DNA of 64,000 bases, taken from Gambelia wislizenii (taxonomy: Eukaryota; Chordata; Lepidosauria; Squamata; Crotaphytidae). The first letter of the stretch is position 1. Each line of letters opens with the position of its first letter. Where the stretch lies: assembly GCA_030847615.1 (NCBI GenBank), contig JAUMIR010000002.1, positions 200,863,809 to 200,927,808 of the forward strand, read 5' to 3'. Of the stretch, positions 35,641 to 64,000 are shown piece by piece. Made by a program: the position numbers and the translations under genes. Under the pieces are notes generated by a model that saw only the letters and a list, made by a program, of their open reading frames with translations, was not told the DNA's origin and did no database searches.

Positions 35641-38600
35641 CTGTGAACCACAAGAACCACTCGTTTAAAAAACAAACAAACATGCAAAACCTCATTCATG
35701 CAAGGCCGGTCAGACTACCCCTGCCCTAAAGACACAAGGCATTTCATCAACAGAGCTAGGCAATTATTTACAATCACATACTGCAAACCTTGGGGTACAG
35801 AGCATGTACTGAAACAATTTCCAAGTACAAATGGACATTGTCATTTATTAATGGCATTCCTGCATGCAAGATACAGTTTTAATGTATGGAATAGACCCCT
35901 CATTGTTTAATCCCACAGTTATGTTTTTATGCTGATTAATTTGTTCTGTGTTTGCTAAGTATAATACAGCATGAGTTTTCTTAATTAGATTGGATATATA
36001 TTTCAAAAACATACATTACCAGGAAGCACAGCCAGTCCTTGCCAGCTCATTGCACACATACATTTAGCTTACAAAACCTAGAATTTATATGTTGACTAAC
36101 AGAAACTACACTATTCAGGTTATTTTGCGCTTGGAATTTGCTACAGATATAAAATAGAGATACAGAAGTTATGAAGGGTGAAGCAGAGTGGTCTTGCTGG
36201 GAGCAGGGAGGTCTATGCAATATCACTGGATTACATGGAGGGCCATAGTTCAGTGATGCCAGGGATAGCATCAGTACTAGGCAGAAACTGGAACATTAGA
36301 AAAGACTGGACACATTTTGTTCACTACTAGTGAGCTCAAAAATCTAATTTGTTTACATGAACATTGGGTGGGTGGATTTTTCATTTTTAAAAAATTAAAT
36401 AAATACTAAACCATGCAACAATAAATCTTGTATAAAAATATATATCATTATATGGATGGGGGAAATTTAATATGTTCACTTGCCTTCATGTTAATCATTA
36501 GCCTTAACATTCACATCCATAGGAATGGAATACAAAGTGGTACTGACATTGTCATCCATAGGTTAACACATGTTGTTTGCGTCTGCAAAAGTAGTTTTTG
36601 TGCAGTTTGGGGCAATTAGACTATAGTTTAATAGTTTATAGCTTAATATATTGAACTATATTGAATATATTCAACTATTTATAGTTTAATTATAACTTAT
36701 GTATGTTTTAATAATATGGAATTTTATTGATACCTAGCAAATTCCACTTTTACTCAATAGTCCAGTTTTACTCAATAATCACCTTGGAATACCTTAAGCA
36801 AGCCTTACCTTAAATCACTTTTTACATAAGCCATGGCCTCTTCGAACTGTAACTTATTAGTTTAATGAAGTCTTAACCTTCATCCAAATGTTCAGGTTAA
36901 ATTACAATCTCAAGAGCAGAAAAATGTGAGTGTTCTTTCATTTAGAAGACATATTGCTACAAACAAGTGAAATCCCTAAAGAGCTGCTTTTGTCATTTGT
37001 CAAGAGACGACTTAAGAATACTGAGATACTTTCAATGATTGTACAAAAATGGAAGTTGTTGATCTGGGCTGACTGCTCCCATAGGCAGGGTGGTTGAATG
37101 ATATTTAAAGATTCTTCAAATAAGCATTTCCTTGTGTGTGGATCCTGTTGATGACAACCTGAAAAGCAAACCAGATTTTGAAGTCACAGGCTCTCAAGAT
37201 TGGAATAGGACATGAACTGTATGTATGTACTCACCCCACCCTCCCATGTAGCCTCACTATATTACCCAACCATGCATCTCTCTCCTGAACCTTACCATAT
37301 CAACAAAATTATTTTAAGCCTCTCTAAACTATGGATTTTATTTTATTTTATTTTATTAAGTTATCCTTGGATACATCTTTACAAATTGAAGCCTTGCCTA
37401 CCACAATGCAACCTGTGTATTAGGGGACTGGCTGTGTAATTGTGTAAAAGGCAGATTCTGCCCACCTTTTCTCCTTGTTCCCTTTATCAGAGTCATGAGA
37501 GATATCCTAGCTTAATCCAATTTAGGAAGAAATTATTCAACAGCTAAACCTTATCACAACTACTTTGTGCGAGGAAAACATAACCAGCTTTGGGAAGATG
37601 TATGAATGGCCTAGTCCAGTTTCTTAATACAAAAAAACAGCTTTTTAAGCTAAAACTGAGGGTGTGAGGTCAAGGCCTTTAAGAAAGGCTTTTGAGATAC
37701 CATAGATATTTTCCTCAAAGATTCCAGGAATCTTAAGTTTTTAAAAAATGTGTGAAAAGTCTGGCAAAGAGGGAGCTGCATTTTGGATTAGTCTACAAAG
37801 GTCTTCGTAAAATAGCAAACATTCTTTCATGGTCAAAGGCTACCCAAAGACTGCACAATTCTGGAGGATGTAGAGTCTTGCCTTCTAAAATACTTATGGT
37901 AGGTAGGAGAGACTCAGCCCTATCAAATTCTTAACTTTGCAAAAAACAAAACAAAAACACACACACCATCCTTAGAAACCTGGGCTCAAGCTAATTATCA
38001 TACTAAGTGTATTTTGTATGCCTCTTTTCCACAGGAAGCCAAGTTCACACAACTTGAGAGTTTATAACAACAGTTCAGGATAGTTCAACATTTACAAAAA
38101 TATTAATAGTCTCTAATATCAATACAGATACACTAATTAAAGGGGCTCAGGAATGCTGCTTTAGTTTAGGCGAGTTGCAAAAATAATTGTCCTGTCATTA
38201 TAAATCTCAAAAGTCTACTACCTATAAGACTGCCATCTACTGAGCTAATAATTTTATACCACCTGTTGACCTACATGAGGTCTACAACTATCAAGTTACA
38301 AACCAAACCAATGAAAATTGCCACTGGTACAGGAAGATTGAAAATTGATGTATTTACCATTTTTACACCAATTTTCAAACAATATTATATAATTATTTCA
38401 AATTTTGGTGAAAGCTATTGCTGTACTTTACTCTGGCTGCTCAAGGAAGGCCCCCAATTACTGGTCTTTCCTGATGTACAATTGGGCCTGGCTGGGAACA
38501 CAGCTGTAGGCCTCAGCCTGTCACTCAGGTCTAAAAACTGTTGCTTGAGGAATGCTGTGTGAGGTGGATTGGTTGATGTTCTCTTCTTCAGTAACATCTG

Positions 38601-40847
38601 TTTGGTGTTTTTTATTACACATTTCCTTATTTACTCTGCTTGTCTCTTCCTTTGTCCAATTCTACTACTTTCCCTCCAAATCCACTGACAAAGAACTCCC
38701 CTCAGAACCTCCTAGGGCAACTTCTCATGGCTAAAGTATAATGCTTTAGGCATCCTGCAGTTTACAACATGCGTATTTTGTGTGTCAATGTACTCTCACA
38801 TTTTGGCAGAATGTTTTAATGAAAAATCTCCTTAAAAAAAACAGAGTTCAGTGATTTTTAAAAAACCTATCTGCCTGAGACTAGAGATTTGGCTACCACA
38901 TTGTCTCCACAAAACCAAGAAACTGCATGCTAAGGCTAATGCCTTAGCTTTAACAAACGTGTTCCATGATTAGTAACAGTGTTTTGCAATGTCAGAAGTT
39001 GTGCTTGCTTACAAATTGCCCTCAATGTGTTCATACATTTCCTTAATGTTTAAGTCCCAAATCCAAATAAGGAGATTTGTCTGGAACCTTGCTTCATTCC
39101 TTCAGCAATCTTTGTACTTCCATTCCTTCCTACAGCCCAGTCTTATGGGAAACTAAAAGATGCCTATTTTATGCATATAACCAAGATGAGATGCAATATT
39201 GTTTGGGTCCTGTCCTGCAAACTGATGTCCCAGACTCCAATAGGTACATTATGGGGGAAAGAGGTTGCTTTTTAATTTGAAGAACATATTCTCTAACTGT
39301 CCCAAGTCAGGAAGAAAAAAGCCCTTTGTGGGTAAGCTATGAGACATGCTGGAACCCTAAGTAGCTTGTGACCCCTTCCAAAGTTGCTCAAGGGCAAACT
39401 TAGGTGTAGCTGCATTGTGTGCATCTTTATAGCATTACATGCCTATATTTAAGAAAAATCAGAGTAGAATTAAAAGGAGGTCTTAGCTCTTTCCTCACTA
39501 GGCATTTTTCTGCTCAAAAATATTCAACAGTTTCTTTCCCTCAAATAAAAAACAATTCAAAATAGCATTTTAAATGCAATTCCAAATACATACACACTTA
39601 AAAATAATTTTGTCTTCATAACTTTCCAGAAAGAAGATGGAGTTAAGAGATCCTAACATTTGGACTACTTATTAAAAAATAAAATGCTCATGTTAACAGA
39701 TGATGTTCAACAGAGAAATAAGAATTTCCCTCTTGTCAAGCATGAAGTCTGTGATATCAATAATAATTTGAATCTGATTTATGGACTTAGAGTCTTCTAC
39801 TGATAATAATTTGTTTTATATGTTAAACTTATTGGCTTCCAACAACCAATTTCACAAATTGGCATAAGTGTCCAAACACTTGGCAGTGTGCACAATAAAA
39901 ACTTGAAAGTTGACGCCCAACTCTGATGACTTTTCCATTCCGGCTACAGTCATGAGGAAAATCCTATCCATTCTTAGGCTGTGAATCATCGGCTAATTTT
40001 TGGAATGCAAGGTCTAGCTATTCAATAAAAATAAATGGTGATGTCAAAAGCAAAACACTAATAGAAATGCCTTTTTAAAAAATACAAACTGGATCCTGCT
40101 GACAGAATTGTACAAAAGAAACTAGTAAAATACTGAAAATAGAAACAATTTTTGGGGAAAAGGCAAAACTATTATTAACAGCCATATCTGAGCAGTGGAA
40201 GTTATTAACTGGAAAAGGAATACACTGTTGTGAATGGCTGTTCTACTAGAAGTAGCAATCCCCTTTGTTCAAAAACAGGCAACGGAAGCTATTGCTGTTT
40301 TTGTTCACCAATCACTAGTTCTGGACATCCCTAGGCAAAGCAGTGGCACAACTTATGGTTGTTACCAGAAAAGAGAGTATGGTTGGTAGTATATGCACAT
40401 ATTTCTGGTGATCCTATTCTGCTCCATCTACTTTGAAAAGCAGGAATGGGGGAACCATTTACCATATAGATTTTTTTGGACTATAGGTCCCACAATCTGT
40501 TAACATTGGCCATGCTGTCTGAGGTTTCTAGGTTCTGAGTTCAAAAACCTCTGGAGAACCAAAAGTTACCCACCTTGCTTTACAAAGTAGATGAATTAGA
40601 ACAGGATTACAGTGCTGTTTCACCATCACCATCAGTCACAGAGAACTAGAAGGCTTCTAATGTCCACAGGGATACGTGGCTCTATGACTGATAAGAATAT
40701 TGGTCATCTTTCAGGTCTCCAGATTGCTTTTGCAATACCTATCGGAGGAAAGGAAATCTAGCATTAACCTGTACTTGCAGTACAGAACACCAGACTGAAA
40801 CTGTGTGGTATAAGTGGAGAGCAGATACACCTGAACCAAAGAAGCAT
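35641..40847. other. No gene; 5.2 kb almost without recognised features
   Basis: AT-rich. One hAT-like MITE scrap at 40455-40585 (GGACTATAGGTCCCACAATC). No open frame above about 100 codons. It could hold regulatory sequence for SPAG9 or its downstream neighbour, but nothing specific is visible. Confidence 0.45.
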
Positions 40848-41001
40848 AGGTGGCATCTCAATGCTATGGAATTCTGAGATCTGTAGTTTTGTGAGATAAT
40901 TAGCCTTCTCTGCCAGAGAGCTCTGGTGCCACAACAAACTACAGATCCCAGGATTCACTAGCATTGAGCCATGGCAGTTTAAGTGGTATCAAACTGGATT
41001 A

Positions 41002-41994
41002 CAGTTGTCCCTTGACATTCGCGGGGGTTAGGTTCCACGGACCCCCGCGAATGTCAAAAAACCGCGAATATTGATTGCGCTCCCCCCACCCTCCCCAGGC
41101 CTTTACTGAGCCTTCCAAGGCTCCGTGAAGGCCTCCGCAGCCTCCCCCCACCCTCCCCAGGCTTGAAGGCCTCCCCCCATCCTCCCCGGGGCCTTCACGG
41201 AGCCTTCCAAGGCTCCGTGAAGGCCTCCCCCCAACCTCCAACCTCCCTCCCTGGGGACTTCACGGAGCCTTTCAAGGCTCCGCGAAGGCCACCCCCCTCC
41301 CTCCCCGGGGCCTTCACGGACCCTTCCAAGGCTCCGTGAAGGCCTCCCCCCAACCTCCCCCATCCCCGGGGCCTTCACGGACCCTTCGAAGGCTCCGTGA
41401 AGGCCCCCGCGGCCTCCCCCCACCCTCCCCAGGCCTTCACGGAGCCTTCCAAGGCTCCGTGAAGGCCTCCCCCCACCCTCCACCCTCCCTCCCCGGGGCC
41501 TTCACGGAGCCTTTCAAGGCTCCGTGAAGGCCTCCGCAGCCTCCCCCCACCCTCCCCAGGCCTTCCAAGGCTCCGTGAAGGCCTCCGCAGCCTCCCCCCA
41601 CCCTCCCCAGGCCTTCACGGAGCCTTCCAAGGCTCCGTGAAGGCCTTCCCCCAACCTCCACCCTCCCTCCCTGGGGCCTTCACGGAGCCTTTCAAGGCTC
41701 CGTGAAGGCCTCCGCGGCCTCCGCCCACCCTCCCCAGGGCCTTCACGGAGCCTTTCAAGGCTCTGTGAAGGCCTCCGCGGCCTCCCCCCACCCGCCCCAG
41801 GCCTTCACGGGGCCTCTGGAGGGTCTCCAAAGGCCCCATGAACGCCTCCCCGGCCCTCCCCGCTCCTTCCCAGGGCTTTCATGGGGCCTCTGGAGGCCCC
41901 TTTTCGCGGTTTTGGGGGGGCCGGGGGGGCCCTCCCAAAACCGCGAATAATTAAAACCGTGAATGCTGAGTTCACGAATGTGGAGGGGCAACTG
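41002..41994. mobile_element. Tigger/pogo-like element, copy 2, expanded by a minisatellite
   Basis: Ends CAGTTGTCCCTTGACATTCG and CGAATGTGGAGGGGCAACTG, flanked by TA. The two other copies are about 230 bp; this one is 993 bp because of the internal GC-rich array. CpGs are well kept in both ends and array. Confidence 0.85.
41085..41890. repeat. GC-rich minisatellite, about 11 units of roughly 63 bp
   Basis: GGCTCCGTGAAGGC or a one-base variant recurs at about 41128, 41211, 41277, 41330, 41391, 41452, 41519, 41567, 41629, 41696 and 41758 (spacing 48-83). Most units hold CCTTCACGGAGCCTT and its complement a few bases apart, so each can form a hairpin. Between them are CCCCCCACCCTCCCC tracts. 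It generates false Gly/Pro-rich frames. Confidence 0.93.
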
Positions 41995-42211
41995 TATTTC
42001 TGCAGTGCATATGCAGCCATGGCATCACATCTCTGCTTAGCTACAAAGCTTAGCTGGTAGATTTGGACCAATCCCTATTGCTGCTTAGGTTATGTTTGTT
42101 ATGAAGATTGGATGGCTAGAACTCTTTGGAGGAAATATGGGATAAAATAAATTAAAGCTTAAAAATGGCTAATGAAATTCTGGATTAAGAACAGAGATAT
42201 GCATGTCAATA

Positions 42212-42296
42212 CCTACCAGATGTTGTTGGACTGCAGCTACCATCAGCCACAGCCAGCAGAACCAATGTTTAACAACATTTGGAAGGCCACAAATTG
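42212..42296. mobile_element. hAT-like MITE fragment
   Basis: AGATGTTGTTGGACTGCAGC and ACATTTGGAAGGCCAC, typical end motifs. Confidence 0.6.
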
Positions 42297-42498
42297 ACCA
42301 TACTGATGAATAGGAATCCTGCAGGATGAAGGATGGATATAACTACTGGGCTTTCAAATTAGCTGCATGCTACCTAACTACAGTGAGATCATGGTGAGGG
42401 AAGGCTAACTGCAGAGAGAAAGAGACACAGACACAGAACTCAAGAGCATTAAATGATGACATGAATCATCTTTCCTTCTTGCACACAAACCTTACATA

Positions 42499-42504
42499 TT
42501 TATT
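42499..42504 (-). terminator. SPAG9: Candidate polyadenylation signal AATAAA for SPAG9
   Basis: Minus-strand AATAAA, followed a few bases later by a GT-rich stretch (GGTTTGTGTGC at about 42481-42491) that resembles a downstream element. Other minus-strand AATAAA copies occur near 43675, 44735 and 45345, so this may be one of several sites. Confidence 0.35.
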
Positions 42505-45500
42505 TCAGAAACATTTAGAATCAATGGATGCTTTATCTTTCCTTTCCCACATTAATGTTAGGGTGATTTCACAAGTGGCCAGCTTGACTGAGTTAAGTAG
42601 GGGATTGTCCACATCTCCTGAACTACACAAAATCTAAGCTGCTGAGTATGTGACACAGTAAAAAAAACCAGTATGTAGTAAGCCTCGTATTGGTTTAACA
42701 GGAAGCTGATTTTCACCACATGATTACAATCTGTGATCACCACAGGAATGTAAAAAAGACACTGAAACAAGTGTGCATTTCATATACATATTTATATATA
42801 TTTCATGTACAAAGTTACATTCTGAACCCCCATGGATTCAATAATAAATACTGAAATAACTTCACTGCTATATGAGCTTTCTGGCTCACAGAAAAGAAGC
42901 CTCAAGTTTTAAACAGACAGCAAGTTTAATGCTGCAGTATCCATCTCAAGGTTACAGAGGCAAGTAAAATTCAGCATAAAGTGTCTAGACAACATTTTCA
43001 AAAAATTAATGACTGTAAAATGTTTTAAAACATGTTTAAAAGATTAAGAAGTGTGCAGTAATGAAATTGTTAGAGGAAAGGAAAATATCTAGTGTACAGA
43101 AAAATGTTCTGAGGTGCAACATAGGTTTGTTACAAAATGGCATAACCCTGTTAGGAAGATGAAGTCAGCATCCACAAAGAACGGTGTTTTTTAACTCTTG
43201 TCATTTTTACAAACTAAGGATCTTTACAAGATCCTTTACACACAGGGTCAACTGCAAAAATGCCAAGTCAGTATCAATCCTTTGGTAACTTTTGTAATAC
43301 TCACATGGAAATAAATATTCAATTAAACATTTTCTTCAGGACACCATATTCTTTAGAACAGTTAGCAATATTAGAAGTATTATAAAACATTTCTTAGTTA
43401 CTAAGGCAGCCTATGATAAAGTGTCTACACTCTGCCAGCTCTAACTGATCCAACGAAGGAAGACCTTACAAGAAATGAACAATATGGCAGGATATATAAA
43501 CTTCATTTTACCTTTTTCCATGCAAGACACATTTACCCAGACAAATCATGTGCTGCATATTTTTTGTGCTTGAAATGTTCTCTCAAACTATTAACGAAAG
43601 CTGTTATATATCAAGAGATTCACTCCTGATTTTAGAACTATGAGTACGTGGTACATAAGACATTCTCAAAACAGATTTATTCATTTTTTTTAGGCAACCA
43701 CATTTGATGCATGAGATTTAGTGAGCTTTATCGTCTACCATTAAAAGTGCTCTGGAACAGGGAGTGTATAAATTTCAGTGAATCTGCTATTTTTAGGACA
43801 AGGATACTTTTGAAAATGATGAGGGATAGGTGAATATGTGCGAGCCCCTTCTTTGCACATGTAATAGTCTCTGTTGAACTCTTTTCTGCTGTGACCAGCA
43901 ACTGACTGAATGAGAACAGAATGGTAGTTTACCCAGTACATCTGGTAAGTCATTAAACATGCTACCCAGACACATCTATTGTCTTGATAGCAGTGAAGCA
44001 CTTCAGAGAAATAGTTCACTGATTGTTTTAAAATAAAAGCACTGTGAAAATCACAAAAACCTTTTTCTATCTTTTTCCAAGAATGCGAATGTGGCAATTC
44101 AACTACCCAAGAAAGATCTGGAGAAAATACTCCAATTAAAAAAAACAACACACACAATCAATTCACCGAGCCCAGAAGGGGCAACAAAGGTGATGGGCTC
44201 ATTCATCTGTGAAGAGACAGCAGGCATTTCATCTGGACACCCAATATTAGCAGTGGGCACATATAGCTCAGAGTTTGTGGAGGGTGTTACAAAATCATGT
44301 ATCTTTGACAGCTATACTTTAGGCACACACTGTGAAGCTTTCACTGTTTCTTCTAAAAACCCTCACCAAACCATTTTTAAAATTCTCCCATACTAGAAAG
44401 GGTACACCTTTTGCATATGCACATGCGTGGGGCACAATTTGGACAACAAAGATTTTTAGAAAGCCACAAGCTTCTCTGGCCCTTCCATACTGCTTTTAGA
44501 TTACAGTTGATTTTCTTAAGTTTTCTAAACTTAGCTGAGTAAGTTGAATATTTTAAATAAAACTGTGATTATCATGTTTGGCATATTGGAGGGAAAGAAT
44601 CTACTGTCAAAGAATTAGACATTCAATAATTTTAGCTCATGGTCTAAATAACTACTTACCAGAACTTATCCATTGTGTACAAAATATGATGCTTAAAAAG
44701 TATTTATACATATAATCTATAATGAATAGTCCTGAATTGAATTTTATTGATATTTTCCATCAAGTTAAGATACTCATTTGTTTTTTTAAAAGCTGCCTAA
44801 ATAAATATTTACACAATAGACCTCAGCTCAACATGGTTTTTAAAAAATTAATATATATATATACATGTTTTCTTGACAGATTTCAAACTGCTCCTATTGC
44901 ATAAAAATTTTTAGGCAGTTTTTCAATATGGTTTCTAGTGTTTTTCAAGTTGTCATTTCAAACTGTTTTTAAATTTTGCTATTCTATCACTTAAATGTTT
45001 ATTATCTGCTCCCACGTAATGGGAAAAGACCAAGTGTCTTGGTGGGCTACACCTAAATGTTACAATTTTAATCCATATTTTCCAAGAAATTAAAGATTGG
45101 GAAGCTGATATACCTTTTAAAGAATTAAAAATATAGCATTCAGCTTTGTTTGCCATCAACTGGATAATCAGGAGCAAGGGAGGACACTCAATCCAAAGTT
45201 TATAGTGAGGAGACAAAATGAGTGTTTTTGGAGTTATTTCATGTTTTCTCAGATTGGGGCTAGACTCCCAGACCTCATACAGTGTTGCTGTCACATTAAT
45301 GTCAATGACTATATGAATGCTAATAACCTGCAACTCCCTTTATTAGGTCCACAGAAGAAAAATCTCTTAACATTTTCACTAGGTAAATGGGCTATGAAAT
45401 ATATTTTTAAAAGACTTAGGACAATTTTTCCTTCACTGTTACTTCTGAAGTTAAAGGGCTCAGCTACTTTGTTCCCTGTTTGAGTCCCTCTACATCAAGT

Positions 45501-46403
45501 GCCATGAATCTGACCAGTTAAGGTCCAAGATGGTCGGTGTGCAAAAGTAACCTCTCTTCTGCTCAAGGCGTGTAAGAGAAGATTGCAAATCATTCTAAGA
45601 ATGTCATTTGGAATTAATCAGAACGTTTCCAAGAATTCTCAAGTAAGGAACCTGGAGCAGAATTTCTCCCCCAAAATACCATAATTGACATTGTTAAGGA
45701 CAGTATTTTTCATTTTAGCGTCATTAGCCATTAAATATTAAACTTATCATCAGTGTATTTCTGTATTATCTCCTTTTCATCTCAGGGATCTTGATATGAA
45801 TAAAGGACATTCAATACACCAAAGTAAACAAGACTGGTAGGATTTAGAATGGAAAAAATAAAGACTTACAACTTATTTTAGTCATGACTAAATGTACAGA
45901 ATGTAATGTAAATATAATTCATCTGATATTTTCAAAATGCTATTTTGGAAATAACTTTGCCGTTTTACTCAATAAATGTTGTGGACATGAATTCAAAATG
46001 TTTGTTCTAAAATTTAACTTCAAATTGTGGTGCAAAGTGGAAGGAAATGAATGTTGTGGAGATTAATTCAAAACACTGGTTCTAAAATTTACCCTCAAAT
46101 TGTAGTGCAAAGTAGAAGGCAATGAATTCTGTTACAGACTGCAGAGGGAGCTACAAGAAGCTGCATTTGAGAGAGTAAATACAGTATTTCTCTGTCTGGG
46201 GAAACGGATTTGTTCTTGCTATGTAACACTGATGCAGTAAAACAGCATAAGCTAATTCCTGTATTGTTAAGGTCTGCGAGGTTTGTGATATAAAGTAAAA
46301 AGGCAAAACAAAAGCTTTATGCAATGAAATGGGAGCCACAAAAATAAAACAAAATTCAAAGACATGCAAAGGGGTTTGCCGTCTCAAGCTGCTTTCTGGG
46401 GGC
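42505..46403 (-). other. SPAG9: Probable SPAG9 3' UTR
   Basis: About 3.9 kb directly downstream of the stop codon. I recognise no transposable element in it, unlike every neighbouring region of this size. It is AT-rich and has several weak poly(A) signals on the minus strand. A long 3' UTR is usual for SPAG9 in other vertebrates. The limit is inferred, not proven. Confidence 0.55.
45977..46126. repeat. Tandem duplication, 2 x 75 bp, inside the probable 3' UTR
   Basis: Units 45977-46051 and 46052-46126 both begin TGTTGTGGA and contain TTCTAAAATTTA and GTGCAAAGT. They differ at about a dozen positions, so the duplication is not recent. Confidence 0.8.

Positions 46404-64000
<17,597 letters not shown>

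Larger units (their letters stand above)
40848..42030 (+). mobile_element. Older MITE interrupted by a Tigger-like insertion
   Basis: Left part 40848-41001 ends ATGGCAGTTTAAGTGG... CAAACTGGATTA; right part resumes at 41995 with TATTTCTGCAGTGCATATGC. Together they give a common squamate repeat with the usual order (GCCATGGCAGTTAAGTGG then TTTCTGCAGTG). Confidence 0.7.

Noticed and set aside
41085..41890. CRISPR-like array (regular repeats with spacers)
   Set aside because: Spacing is irregular (48-83 bp), the spacers are themselves repetitive, and the setting is a vertebrate transposon.
41002..41994. CpG-island promoter of a gene downstream of SPAG9
   Set aside because: The CpG density comes from a minisatellite within a transposon; no exon or start signal is seen near it.
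40999..42071. Many Gly/Arg/Pro-rich frames on both strands
   Set aside because: They are translations of the GC-rich minisatellite, not genes.
43741..44157. 138-codon minus-strand frame, preceded by a passable 3' splice site
   Set aside because: No known motif. It lies inside the probable SPAG9 3' UTR. A frame of this length can be expected by chance in 64 kb.

Overview
This is vertebrate nuclear DNA, almost certainly from a squamate reptile (probably a lizard). The diagnosis rests on the repeats: a near full-length Bov-B (RTE) LINE, tRNA-derived SINEs of the Sauria type and 5S-rRNA-derived SINEs with Bov-B-like tails, CR1 LINEs with their 3' octamer-type tails, Penelope-like elements, a DIRS retrotransposon, Helitrons, hAT and Tigger/pogo MITEs. 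There is no prokaryotic-style gene, and almost every short open frame is a fragment of a transposon or is noise.

The only host gene I can prove is the 3' end of SPAG9 (JIP4, JNK-interacting protein 4) on the minus strand, from the right edge of the window to about 42.5 kb. Eight coding exons were read, all with agreeing splice phases: 63961-64000 (cut by the window), 62075-62223, 60125-60296, 58653-58766, 56701-56739 (a 39-nt optional microexon), 55410-55586, 48361-48507 and 46404-46519 (stop codon). They encode the last 317 residues, the C-terminal WD40-like part. One intron has a GC-AG boundary. Below the stop is about 3.9 kb free of recognisable transposons, which is probably the long 3' UTR, ending near an AATAAA at 42499-42504.

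Layout from the left: 0-12 kb holds a solo LTR, MITEs, LINE fragments, and a Bov-B on the minus strand (5.65-10.56 kb) broken by three later insertions, two of them with clear long target-site duplications. 12-21 kb holds three CR1 fragments and several MITEs. 21-29 kb is sparse, with one textbook fold-back hAT MITE at 27.87 kb. 29.5-35.6 kb holds a second Bov-B (plus strand), an inverted pair of 5S-derived SINEs, a Sauria SINE, and a Penelope-like remnant with exactly matched 308-bp inverted arms. 35.6-42.5 kb is mostly unassigned, apart from a Tigger-like element carrying a GC-rich minisatellite of hairpin-forming units, itself inserted in an older MITE. 42.5-64 kb is the SPAG9 tail, whose introns hold a DIRS element (its end only about 36 bp from a 3' splice site), a Tigger MITE, a Helitron, LINE ends and a second Penelope-like remnant.

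I found no gene cluster that works as a system. The best points are structural: the SPAG9 splicing features, the DIRS with terminal and internal complementary repeats next to an exon, the nested insertions, and the large palindromes. Family names for the transposons come from recognition of motifs and ends, not from a database search.
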